Positions 9,012-18,100 of a DNA stretch of 64,000 bases are shown here, piece after piece. Every line of letters starts with the position of its first letter. Within the stretch, counting starts at the first letter, position 1. The position numbers and the translations under genes are program-made. The notes below the pieces were generated by a model. That model did not search any database and was not told the origin of the DNA. It saw nothing but the letters and a program-made list of their open reading frames with translations. The DNA comes from an uncultured Microbacterium sp. (GTDB lineage: Bacteria > Actinomycetota > Actinomycetes > Actinomycetales > Microbacteriaceae), in contig NZ_CAMFHZ010000001.1 of assembly GCF_945952435.1 (NCBI RefSeq), forward strand, positions 62,001-126,000, given 5' to 3'.

Positions 9012-10484
9012 TCAGAGCCCCGGCGCCTCGGCCGGTCGGGAGGTGCGCACGCAGAGGGCGAGCACGACCACACCGAGCGACAGCACGGCCCCGGCCAGGA
9101 AGGCGAGATGCGAACCCTGAGCTGCCGCAGCTGCGGTGGGGAGTTCGGGGTCCGCCGTTCCCGTCGCCGCGACGCCCGTCGCGTAGAGAGCGACGAAGAT
9201 CGCCGTCCCCGCCGCTCCGGCGACCTGCTGCAGCGTCGCGATCGTCGCGCTCCCGTGAGAGTAGAGATGCGGGGCGAGCGAGCCGAGCGAGGAGCTGAAC
9301 GCGGGCGTGAACAGGAAGGCGAGGGACAGCATCAGGGCGATGTGCGCGCCGAGCAGCACGATCCACGAGGAGTGCTCGCCCAGTCCCAGTGCCAGCGTCC
9401 ACAGTGATCCGGCGAGCCCGATAGCCCCAGGCACGACCAGGGGACGCGGACCGAAGCGGTCGTACAGACGGCCCACGGTCGGGCCGGCGAGGCCCATGAG
9501 CAACCCTCCCGGGAGCAGGATCGCCCCCACCCACACCGGGTCCAGCCCGAGCGTGTAGCGGGCGAACTGGGGAAGCACGATGAACGTGCCGAAGAGGACG
9601 ACCATGCCCGCCGTCATCATGGCCACCGCGATCGCGAAGTCACGCGACAAGAACGTGCGCAGGTCGAGCAGCGCCGCGTCCGTGCGCTGGAGGACGAGCT
9701 GACGCCAGACGAACAGGCCGAGGCCGACGACGCCCACCGCACCCGGGATCCACGGCGACAGAGCGGCCTGCCCGATCTCGGCGGCGCCGATCTGGCTCAG
9801 CCCGAACACGAGGGCCGAGAAGGAGAGAGCCGCGAGGACCACGGACAGCGTGTCGAGGGGGACGCGCCGGGTCTCCGACACGTTCGGCACCCGGAGCGCC
9901 CCGATCCCCAGCATCGCCATCGCGATGGGCGTCATCACCCAGAAGAGCCCCTGCCACGGCAGGATCTGGATGAGCGCGCCGGAGACGATCGGGCCGACGG
10001 CGGGCGCCACCGACATGACGATCGACACCCGGCCCATGACACGTCCGCGCTCCTCCGGGGGGACGATCGTCATCACGGTCGTCATCATCAGCGGCATCAT
10101 CACCGCCGTGCCCGTCGCCTGGATGACGCGCCCCGCGACGAGCATCTCGAAGACCGGGGAACAGGCGGCGACGACGGTGCCGAGGACGAAGGCCGCCATC
10201 GCCAGCGTGAAGACCGTCCGGGTGCGCAGCCGCTGCATGAGCCAGCCGGTCGTGGGGATGACCACGGCCATCGTCAGCGCGAACGCGGTCGTGAGCCATT
10301 GTCCTTGCGTCGCGTCGACGTGCAGCGACTCCTGGATCCGCGGGAGCGCCACGGCCATCATCGTCTCGTTGAGGAAGACGACGAAGACGGCGGCCAGCAG
10401 CAGCCGCAGGACCGTGCGATCTCGGGCCGCGGTCCGGGCGGGGGTCGACGTGTCCACGTCGGCCGGAACGGTGGTGACGGTCAT
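9012..10484 (-). CDS. MFS drug:H+ antiporter, DHA2 (EmrB/QacA) type
   Basis: A 490-residue protein with about 14 hydrophobic segments. DHA2 motifs are visible: LNETMMAVALPRIQESL in TM1, WLTTAFALTMAVVIPTTGWL in TM2, and GRVIQATGTAVMMPLMMT in TM4 (motif C region). The ATG at 10484 follows AGAAGGAGAAGGAC and is preferred over an upstream start that would add 26 poorly conserved residues. The protein probably exports drugs or other amphiphilic compounds. It is divergent from an HxlR regulator; a palindrome in the intergenic region suggests that regulator represses it. Confidence 0.92.
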   Translation of the reverse strand: MTVTTVPADVDTSTPARTAARDRTVLRLLLAAVFVVFLNETMMAVALPRIQESLHVDATQGQWLTTAFALTMAVVIPTTGWLMQRLRTRTVFTLAMAAFVLGTVVAACSPVFEMLVAGRVIQATGTAVMMPLMMTTVMTIVPPEERGRVMGRVSIVMSVAPAVGPIVSGALIQILPWQGLFWVMTPIAMAMLGIGALRVPNVSETRRVPLDTLSVVLAALSFSALVFGLSQIGAAEIGQAALSPWIPGAVGVVGLGLFVWRQLVLQRTDAALLDLRTFLSRDFAIAVAMMTAGMVVLFGTFIVLPQFARYTLGLDPVWVGAILLPGGLLMGLAGPTVGRLYDRFGPRPLVVPGAIGLAGSLWTLALGLGEHSSWIVLLGAHIALMLSLAFLFTPAFSSSLGSLAPHLYSHGSATIATLQQVAGAAGTAIFVALYATGVAATGTADPELPTAAAAAQGSHLAFLAGAVLSLGVVVLALCVRTSRPAEAPGL

Positions 10485-10536
10485 GTCCTTCTCCTTCTGA
10501 GGCGAGCCCGATCCCGTCATGCGCGACGATCGAGTA

Positions 10537-10572
10537 ACTTCAAAAAATAAAGCACACTGCAAATAATGAAGT
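10537..10572. promoter_or_regulatory. Palindromic operator between MFS pump and HxlR regulator
   Basis: ACTTCA at 10537-10542 and TGAAGT at 10567-10572 are exact inverted arms around a very AT-rich 24-bp core in otherwise GC-rich DNA. The position, between divergent pump and regulator genes, is that of an HxlR-type operator covering both promoters. It also overlaps an upstream ATG (10566), which argues against that ATG as a start. Confidence 0.6.
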
Positions 10573-10579
10573 CAAGTGC

Positions 10580-10585
10580 TATTCT
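10580..10585 (+). promoter_or_regulatory. Leaderless -10 element of the hxlR-type gene
   Basis: TATTCT with exactly 7 nt to the ATG at 10593; no ribosome binding site is visible. The spacing matches other leaderless starts in this window. Confidence 0.5.
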
Positions 10586-10592
10586 GAGATCC

Positions 10593-11288
10593 ATGACGAA
10601 TCAGCACTACGGCCAGTTCTGCGGTCTCGCGCGCGCTGCCGAGATCGTCGGACAGCGCTGGACGCTGCTCATCCTCCGCGACCTGTCCGTGGGCGCGCGG
10701 CGGTACTCGGACCTCGTCGCGGGCCTGCCGGGAATCCCCACCAACACGCTCGCCTCGCGCCTCAAGGAGCTGGAGGACGCGGGGGTCGTCGAGCGATCGA
10801 CCCCCGCAGGATCGGAGCGGGCGATGGTCTACCGGCTCACGCCCCGCGGGCGCGAGCTCGCGCCCGCTCTCGATGCGCTCTCGCGCTGGGGCGCGGCGGG
10901 CATGCGCGAACCGCGCGAGGGCGAGATCGTCACCCCCTCGTCGATCACCGCCGCACTCCGGGTCGCGGCAGGGGACGGCTTCGTCCCCGACAGTTGGGAC
11001 ACGATCTACGACGTCCGGATCGGCGACATCGACGCGCACGTCGTGATGCGCGGCGGTCGGATCACCGCCGACCCCGGCCCCGCCGAGCGGGCGGACGTGA
11101 GGATCTCAGCGGGACCCGGCATCCGCGACCTGCTCGCGGGAACGCTGAGCGCCGACGAGGCGCTCTCGTCGGGTGCGGTCGAGGTCGACGGCGATCCGGA
11201 GCTGTTCGCGCGGTTCGCCGCCACGATGCGCGTTCCCTACAGCGCGAGCCTGGCGCTCGCCGGCGAGGCGGCTCCACCCGAAGGGTGA
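10593..11288 (+). CDS. HxlR-family regulator with C-terminal SCP2-like domain
   Basis: A 231-residue protein. Residues 1-105 are an HxlR winged helix: QFCGLARAAEIVGQRWTLLI, then GLPGIPTNTLASRLKELEDA (recognition helix) and a wing with YRLTPRGREL. Residues 125-225 resemble an SCP2 sterol-carrier domain (DIDAHVVMRGGRI, ADVRISAGPG, VEVDGDPELFARFAATM), giving a plausible lipid or small-hydrophobe sensor. The ATG at 10593 is chosen over the one at 10566 because the latter lies inside the operator. Likely role: sensing a hydrophobic ligand and controlling the divergent efflux pump. Confidence 0.88.
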   Translation: MTNQHYGQFCGLARAAEIVGQRWTLLILRDLSVGARRYSDLVAGLPGIPTNTLASRLKELEDAGVVERSTPAGSERAMVYRLTPRGRELAPALDALSRWGAAGMREPREGEIVTPSSITAALRVAAGDGFVPDSWDTIYDVRIGDIDAHVVMRGGRITADPGPAERADVRISAGPGIRDLLAGTLSADEALSSGAVEVDGDPELFARFAATMRVPYSASLALAGEAAPPEG

Positions 11289-11298
11289 CCTCGCAGCC

Positions 11299-12786
11299 TC
11301 AGGCCTCGGCGTCCTCGAGCAGAAACTGCGCCCCGAGCTCGCCGATCACGGCGGCCGGCGCGTTGGTGTTGCCCGTCGTGATCGTCGGCATGACCGAGGC
11401 GTCGATCACCCGAAGGCCCGGCACGCCGTTCACCCGCAGACGGGGGTCGACGACCGCCGTCGCGTCGGAGCCCATGCGGCACGTGCCGACCTGGTGGTGG
11501 TACGTGATCGCGGTACGCCGCACCCAGTCCTCGACATCCTCGTCCGCGACGTCCTGACCCGGATACGCCTCCGTCGCGCCCCACGTCTGAGCGAGCGCGG
11601 GGCGGGCACCGATCCGGCGGGCCTGGCGCACCGACGCGGCGAGCGCGGCGACGTCGCGGTCGTCCGAGAGCGCGCCGAGGTCGACGAGCAGCGGATCGGT
11701 CGTGTCGGGGCCGGAGATCCGCACGGTGCCGCGGCTGTAGGGGGTGACGAGCCCCGCCATGAGCGAGAAGCCGTCCCCCTCTCCGTGTGCGCCGGGGCGG
11801 GGCTCCAGCTCGCCCCACATCGGCACGGAGAAGTGGATCGGCTGCGTGTCGGGCTCCGCGAGATCGTCTCTGGAGCGCCAGAACAGGTGCGTCTGCGTGA
11901 CCGAGACCCCCGGCTGCGGGGGACCGACGGGCTCGTCCGTCGTGAAGATCACCGGGGAGAGCAGGTGGTCGTGCAGGTTCGCTCCGACCTCGGGGGCGTC
12001 CGCGACCACGTCGATCCCGAGCCGCTCCAGGTCCGCCTTCGGGCCGATGCCGCTGCGCAGGAGGATCGCGGGGCTGCCGAGCGCGCCGGCCGCGAGGACG
12101 ACCTCGTCGGCGCGCAGCTCGGATCCGTCCCCGAGCCGCACCCCGACCGCGTGCCCGTCCTCGACGATCACCGAGTGCACCTCGGCTCCGGTGAGGACGC
12201 GCAGATTCGGCGCGTCCTCGACGGGGCGCACGTAGGCCATCCACGTGTTGACGCGACGACCGTCGCGCATCGTGACCTGCTCCTGCGAGACGCCGTCGAG
12301 CACGCCCCCGTTGTAGTCCGGATTGCGGGTGAGCCCCTCCTCGACCGCGGCGTCGAGGATCGACTGCTGGATCGGGACGAGCGGGTAGTCGTCGGTCACG
12401 GGCAGCAGGTCGTTCTCGATCCGCTCGTACACGGGCTCCACGGCGGACCAGCCCCATCCCGTGGCGCCGTCGCGTTCCCACCCGTCGAAGTCGCTCGCCG
12501 CGCAGCGCACCCAGATCATCGCGTTGAGCGCATGCGATCCGCCCGTCACCTTGCCGCGCGGCAGATGCAGCCGGCGTCCTGCCGCATGCTCCTGCGGCAC
12601 GGTGGCGTAGTCCCAGTCCTCGGCGGAGTGCCAGAGCTCGCCTGCGCGGGCGGGGTCGTGGATCGCCGGATTCGTGTCGTATCCGCCGGCCTCCACGAGG
12701 GTCACCTCCCAGCCGGCGTCGACCAGCCGGCGGGTGACGATGCTGCCCGCGGTGCCCGCTCCCACGACGATCGCGGATCGCGCCAT
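11299..12786 (-). CDS. GMC-family FAD-dependent oxidoreductase
   Basis: A 495-residue flavoprotein. The dinucleotide motif VVGAGTAGSIVTRRL is at the N-terminus with the acidic end of strand 2 (VTLVEAGG). The GMC signature HLPRGKVTGGSHALN binds FAD, and the C-terminal TYHHQVGTCRMG carries the active-site histidine. Family members oxidise alcohols, including choline. The gene starts 3 nt after the stop of an aldehyde dehydrogenase, so the pair could take an alcohol through its aldehyde to an acid. A choline-to-betaine pathway (BetA/BetB) is possible but not shown. The stop lies 10 nt from the convergent hxlR-type stop. Confidence 0.9.
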   Translation of the reverse strand: MARSAIVVGAGTAGSIVTRRLVDAGWEVTLVEAGGYDTNPAIHDPARAGELWHSAEDWDYATVPQEHAAGRRLHLPRGKVTGGSHALNAMIWVRCAASDFDGWERDGATGWGWSAVEPVYERIENDLLPVTDDYPLVPIQQSILDAAVEEGLTRNPDYNGGVLDGVSQEQVTMRDGRRVNTWMAYVRPVEDAPNLRVLTGAEVHSVIVEDGHAVGVRLGDGSELRADEVVLAAGALGSPAILLRSGIGPKADLERLGIDVVADAPEVGANLHDHLLSPVIFTTDEPVGPPQPGVSVTQTHLFWRSRDDLAEPDTQPIHFSVPMWGELEPRPGAHGEGDGFSLMAGLVTPYSRGTVRISGPDTTDPLLVDLGALSDDRDVAALAASVRQARRIGARPALAQTWGATEAYPGQDVADEDVEDWVRRTAITYHHQVGTCRMGSDATAVVDPRLRVNGVPGLRVIDASVMPTITTGNTNAPAAVIGELGAQFLLEDAEA

Positions 12787-12789
12787 GAC

Positions 12790-14223
12790 TCAGCCCTTCC
12801 GTCCCGGCCCGGAGACGACCTGCGTCACCGAGACGGACTTGAGTCCCTCGACGCCGAACTCCAGACCGTAGCCCGAGCTCTTCACGCCGCCGAACGGCAC
12901 CATGGGATGCAGGCCGCCGTGCGAGTTGATCCACACGGTGCCCGACTGCATCCGGGTCGCCGCGTCCCTCGCCGCCTCCGGGTCGCTCGACCAGACCGAG
13001 GCGCCGAGGCCCACGTCCACGGCGTTGGCCTGCGCGAACGCCTCGTCGACGTCGGTGTAGCGGATGATCGGCAGGGCGGGACCGAACTGCTCCTCCTGCA
13101 CGAGCGCGGCGTCGTTGGGGATGTCGGCGACGATCGTCGGACGGTAGAACAGCTCGCCCAGCTCCGGTGCCGCCTCGCCGCCGGTCACGATGCGCGCACC
13201 CCGCGCCTTCGCGTCCTCGACGAGCCGGGAGACGATGTCGAACTGCGGCTTGTTCTGCAGCGGCCCCAGCACGTTGGCCTCGTCCAGGCCGTTGCCCATC
13301 GGAACGCTTGCGGCGATCCCGGCGAGCGCATCCACGACCTCGTCGTAGACGGAGTCGTGCACATAGAGGCGCTTCATCGCGGCACAGGTCTGGCCGGTGT
13401 TGATGAACGCGCCCCAGAACAGGTCCTCCGCGATCGCGGCCGGGTCCGTGCCCGGCAGGACGATACCCGCGTCGTTCCCGCCCATCTCCAGGGTGAGGCG
13501 CGCGAGGTTGCCCGCGGACGCCTCGACGATCTTGCGCCCCGTCGCGGTGGATCCCGTGAACATGACCTTGGCGATGTCGGGATGCGCGCTGAGACGCGCG
13601 CCGATCTCCCGATCCCCCGAGACCCCGATGAGCACGTCGGGCGGGAGCACCTCGTTCATGACCGAGAGCATCGCGAGCACGCTGAGCGGGGTGTACTCGC
13701 TCGGCTTGACGACGACCGTGTCGCCCATCCGCAGCGCAGGACCGATCTGCCAGATCGTGATCATGAGGGGCCAGTTCCACGGCCCGATCGCCCCGACCAC
13801 GCCCGCCGCCTTGTAGACGAGCTCGGCATGCAGGTTCTCGTCGTCGACGAGCACCTGCGGCTCCAGGACGGTCGTGGCGTTCGTCCGCAGCCAGGCGGAG
13901 CACGCGCCGAGCTCGAACCGGGCGTTCGGCCCGTTGAGCGGCTTGCCCTGCTCCCGGGAGAGGAGGTGCGCGAGGGCCTCGGCGTTCGCGTCGATCGCAT
14001 CGGCGGCGGCGAGCAGCAGCTCGCTGCGTCGTTCGTGACCGAGCGCCTCCCAGCCGGGCTGCGCGGCCTTGGCGCGGGCGATCGCGTCGTCGAGGTCGGC
14101 GACCGTCTGCACGGGGGCCCGGCCGATCGTCTCGCGCGTGGCGGCGTCGGGGATCTCCCGCCCCTCGCCCTCCGGCGGCTGGATGCGGTCGAGCAGTGCG
14201 GACACTGCAGACGAATCGGTCAT
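12790..14223 (-). CDS. Aldehyde dehydrogenase (NAD(P)+), ALDH superfamily
   Basis: A 477-residue ALDH. Catalytic elements are the glutamate of LTLEMGGNDAGIV and the cysteine of INTGQTCAAMKRLYV; the cofactor region has GPWNWPLMITIWQIGPAL and FTGSTATGRKI, and the C-terminus carries PFGGVKSSGYGLEFG. The ATG at 14223 follows GAAGGAGAG; an upstream ATG would add 14 unrelated residues. It is the first gene of a two-gene operon with a GMC oxidoreductase, so it probably oxidises the aldehyde made by that partner. Substrate specificity cannot be assigned. Confidence 0.92.
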   Translation of the reverse strand: MTDSSAVSALLDRIQPPEGEGREIPDAATRETIGRAPVQTVADLDDAIARAKAAQPGWEALGHERRSELLLAAADAIDANAEALAHLLSREQGKPLNGPNARFELGACSAWLRTNATTVLEPQVLVDDENLHAELVYKAAGVVGAIGPWNWPLMITIWQIGPALRMGDTVVVKPSEYTPLSVLAMLSVMNEVLPPDVLIGVSGDREIGARLSAHPDIAKVMFTGSTATGRKIVEASAGNLARLTLEMGGNDAGIVLPGTDPAAIAEDLFWGAFINTGQTCAAMKRLYVHDSVYDEVVDALAGIAASVPMGNGLDEANVLGPLQNKPQFDIVSRLVEDAKARGARIVTGGEAAPELGELFYRPTIVADIPNDAALVQEEQFGPALPIIRYTDVDEAFAQANAVDVGLGASVWSSDPEAARDAATRMQSGTVWINSHGGLHPMVPFGGVKSSGYGLEFGVEGLKSVSVTQVVSGPGRKG

Positions 14224-14359
14224 CGTTCTCTCCTTCGAGCGTTCTGTCGACGATGCGTCTTCCATTGTCGATCCGCGACCGGCGCCCCCACTTGTCGGCG
14301 AGCGCGCCGCGCATGTCCGCCCGCGAAGGATCCGCGGACGAGGAGCGCCGCCGCCCCGG

Positions 14360-14365
14360 TACGCT
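14360..14365 (+). promoter_or_regulatory. Leaderless -10 element of the HAD phosphatase gene
   Basis: TACGCT with exactly 7 nt to the GTG at 14373. No Shine-Dalgarno sequence is present. The match supports the GTG start over upstream in-frame ATGs. Confidence 0.5.
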
Positions 14366-14372
14366 GTGGACG

Positions 14373-15023
14373 GTGACCCGCATCTTCCCCGCCCATGCCG
14401 CCCTGCTCGACATGGACGGCACCCTCGTCGACTCGACCGCCGTGGTGGAACGGCTCTGGCTGGCGTGGGCGGCGTCGCACGGGCTCGATCGCGATCACGT
14501 CCTGGGGGTGATTCACGGACGCCAGGGGCATCAGAGCATGGCGATCCTTCTCCCGGATCGCCCGCACGCGCAGAACCTCGTGGAGAACAGGGCGATGCTC
14601 GCGGCCGAGAGCGACGACCTCGACGGCGTCGTCGAGGTGCCGGGCGCTGCCGCGTTCCTCGCCGCGCTCGCCCCCTACCCGCACCTCGTCGTCACGTCGG
14701 CGGACGACCGCCTCCTCCGGGCGCGCATGGGGGCGTCCGGCCTCGACGTTCCGGCCGACCCGGTGACCGCCGAGCAGGTGTCCGCCTCCAAGCCCGATCC
14801 GGAGGGCTTCCTCCTCGGCGCTCGGCGACTCGGCATCGCCCCCGCCGACTGCGTCGTCTTCGAGGACTCCGCCGCCGGGATCCAGGCGGCCCGGGCCGCG
14901 GGCATGCGCGTGATCGGCGTCGGCACCGGCTCCGCGGCGCACTCACCCGACGCCGTCGTGGCCGATCTCACGCACGTCCGGATCGCTCCGGACGGCGACG
15001 GCTTCGCGATCGCCGTCGACTAG
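14373..15023 (+). CDS. HAD-superfamily sugar-phosphatase-like hydrolase
   Basis: A 216-residue HAD subfamily IA protein. Motif I is LLDMDGTLVDST (nucleophile and acid Asp), motif II the VVTSAD segment, motif III SASKPDPEGFLLGA (Lys) and motif IV VVFEDSAAGIQAA. The helical cap (HGRQGHQSMAILLP) resembles small sugar-phosphate or glycerol-3-phosphate phosphatases. Upstream in-frame ATGs would add up to 59 residues without family similarity; the GTG at 14373 puts the DxDGT motif at the usual distance. The gene stands alone and is convergent with the surface-protein gene. Confidence 0.87.
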   Translation: MTRIFPAHAALLDMDGTLVDSTAVVERLWLAWAASHGLDRDHVLGVIHGRQGHQSMAILLPDRPHAQNLVENRAMLAAESDDLDGVVEVPGAAAFLAALAPYPHLVVTSADDRLLRARMGASGLDVPADPVTAEQVSASKPDPEGFLLGARRLGIAPADCVVFEDSAAGIQAARAAGMRVIGVGTGSAAHSPDAVVADLTHVRIAPDGDGFAIAVD

Positions 15024-15057
15024 GCCGTCCGACCTCGCGCCCGCTCGACCCGCCGCC

Positions 15058-15096
15058 GCCGCGCGCGGCAGGAGACGTGCTCCCATCGCGCGCGGC
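15058..15096. terminator. 9-bp GC hairpin between convergent HAD and surface-protein genes
   Basis: Arms 15058-15066 and 15088-15096 are exact reverse complements (9 bp, GC only) around a 21-nt loop in the 78-bp gap between two stop codons, suitable for terminating both transcripts. Confidence 0.55.
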
Positions 15097-15101
15097 CGCC
15101 G

Positions 15102-18100
15102 TCACTCCTGCTGTCTCCGGCGACGGGAGATCACGAGCGCACCCGCTCCGACGACGATCAGGGCGATCGCGGCGATGACCGCGGCGACGCTGAACTGTCC
15201 GCCCGTGGTCGGGAGATCGTCACCGCCGGGCGCCGTCACCGCGGGCGGTGCGACGGTGGGGATGTCCACGCGCGACTCGTTGGAGGTGACCGCCACCCCG
15301 GTGGTCGTCTCGGCCGTGCTCGCGGCGGTGTTGCGCAGGTCGGCGCCCGTCAGATCCGCCGCGACCACCGCGTAGTCCGCGGTGCAGACGATCGATCCGC
15401 CGGGCGCGATCCGCGCGTCCGCGGGGCACGCCGCGGCGCCGAGCGTCCCGTGCCCGGTGAAGCTCACCTCGACCACGCGCGGGGCGACCAGTTCGACGTT
15501 GCCCGTGTTGCGGAGCGTGAAGGTGTAGTGGATCGTCTGACCGATGCGGGTGATGCGGTCCGTGTCCGCCGCCTTCACCAGGGCGAGGACGGGGTTTCGC
15601 ACCGTCACGGTCGCCGAGGAATCGTTCGAGCGCGGAGGGGTCACCCCGGTCGGCGGGGTCGCGGTCGCGTACGCCGTGTTGTTCACGACCTCGGCGGAGC
15701 GATCCTCATCGGTCACCGTGTAGTAGCCCACGCAGTCCGCGGAGGCACCGGGCGCCAGCATCTCCTCCAGGCACACGATCCCGCTCAACGCGCCGGAGCC
15801 GCTGAACGTCGTCTCGACGACCTGCGGCCGCACGACCGACACGTTGCCCGAGTTCGTGATGCGGAAGCGATATTCGATGGACTCACCGCTCGACGCCTCG
15901 ACGGGATCCGCCGTCTTGTCCAGGTGGAGCGTCGAGGCCTGCACGGCGGGAATCGTCACGTCGCTCGGCGCGGTGTCGATCGGGTCGGATCCGCCCGCTG
16001 GGGTGCCGTGAGCGGTCGCCCTATTGAAGAGCGATCCTGCGTCGAGGTCGCCCTGCTGCACAGAGTAGACGGCCGAGCAGGTCATCGACGCGCCTCCGTC
16101 CAGGGTCGAGCGGGGGCAGTCGACGGCGCCGATCCGCCCCGCCCCGCTGAACTCGTCCTCGGTGACCGTGATCCCGGAGATCGAGACGTTGCCGGTGTTC
16201 GTGATCGCGAACCGGTACGTGATCGTCTGAGCGGTGGCCGAGTAGGAGGTGTCGGGCGAGGACTTCACCAGAGCGAGCCCCGCCTCCTGGGGGATGCGCA
16301 CCGCGGCGCTCGAGGAAGGCGAGTCCACCGGACCGTCCGAGGGGCTGTCGGCGGTGGCGACCGCGGTGTTGTCGACCGCGGCCGCATCGATGTCGGCCTG
16401 CGTCAGCAGGTAGGACGCGGTGCAGTCGACGGAGGCTCCAGGGGCCAACGGTCCCGCGGGGCAGGTCGCGGCGGGGATCCCGCCCGTTCCGGAGAAGGTC
16501 GTCTCACGGATCCGCGGGTCGGACAGGGTCACGTTGCCGAGGTTGGTGACGTGGAACGTGTAGTCGACCCGGTCTCCGGCGACGTGCGCGACGTCGGGCG
16601 TGACCGACTTCTGCAGCCCGAGCGCGGGGTGAGCGTCACCCGGGATCTCGACCGTGGCCGGGGGCGTCACGAGCTGTGCACCGCCGCCGACCGGATCCCC
16701 GCTCGCCGTCGCGGTGTTGCGGATCGGTTGCGGCAGGGCATCGACGTCGGCCTGCGTGATCGTGTAGCTCGCCGTGCAGGTGAGGGATGTGCGCACCGCG
16801 AGTGCAGTCGTGCTCGTGTCGGGGCAGTCGATGACGGGGGCCGTGCCGGTGCCGGTGAAAGCGGTCTCCGTGACCGCGATGTCGCGCACCGGCACGTTGC
16901 CGGTGTTCGTGACGACGAAGCTGTAGGAGATCACCTGCCCTACGACGAAAGACGCGGCGTCGTTCGGCGTGCCCACCTTCACGAGCGTGATCTCAGGACT
17001 CGGCGCCGTGAGGGGCGTCGACGTGGAGGACGGGTTGGAGGTCACGGTGTCGGAGGTCCCCGTCGGATTCCCGGTCGCCGTGGCGGTGTTGTCGACCGAC
17101 CCCGCCGACTGGTCGGCGAGGGTCGCCGTGTAGGGGGCGTCCCCCGTGCAGGTCACCGTCGCACCGGGGGCGAGCTCGCCCGCGGGGCAGGTCACCGCGC
17201 CGACCTTGGGGTCGTTCACGGCGACCCCGCTCATCGGCAGGTCGCCGGTGTTGGTGACGTCGAAGGTGTACGGGATCCGGTCGCCCGCGTCGGCGAGGCC
17301 GTTGCCGTTGACGTCATCGACCGTCCCGGCGTGCTTGCGCAGGAGGAGCGTGGTGGGTTTGGCCGTGTTGGTGATCGTGCAGGAGACGAAGTCCCCGATG
17401 CCGACCTGCACGGTCGCTGCGGATCCGACCCCTCGCCCGAGGGGCAGCGTGGGATCCGACTGGCCGTTGCGCGTACAGCTCCAGGAGATGTCGTAGCGGC
17501 TCAGGGATCCGCTCGTCGCCGCCTCGGCGAACTGGAAGGACGCTCCCCCGTCGGTCGCGATGACCGACTGTGCTCCGGTCGTCGCGCTCGTCCCCATCGG
17601 CCCGGTGGCCGCAGAGTACAGACCGGTGCCGTTCGCGTCCTTGATCGACAGCGCGAACGCGTCGCCGGTGAAGCGGGAGGCGACGGTCTTGGCCAGCTCG
17701 ACGCGGGAGATCAGCACGCCGAACGCGACCGCCTGCCGGCCGCCGCCGACCATGCGCTGGGTGAAGGTGGCGGGCGCGCGGCTGGCGAGGATCGCGGTCC
17801 CGGTCTTGGTCGAGGACGAGCGGGCGGTACAGGTGACCTGCTGCGTCCCGACGCCCGTGAAGCCGCCGTTGCAGGCGTTGCCGATCCCGGGATCCGCGCC
17901 CTGCGCGGTGAGCGAGTAGATCGGGTTGTCCGAGCGCCAGGTGATGGACTCGTTGGTGTCCGTGCTCTCCGCGTCCGCCCCGACGAGGGAGAACGCCGTC
18001 GATCGGTCGCCGGTGGGGGTGCGGAAGGCGATGTCGCTGAGGCTGAGATCGGTCGTCGTGCCCGGCTGGCTCTGGTAGAACGCGGGGCGGCCGCTCACGC

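Noticed and set aside
11237..14422. Very long open frames opposite the GMC and ALDH genes (and similar ones elsewhere)
   Set aside because: They are antisense or off-frame readings of clear genes; high GC suppresses stop codons in all frames. Their translations are Arg/Pro/Gly-rich without domains.
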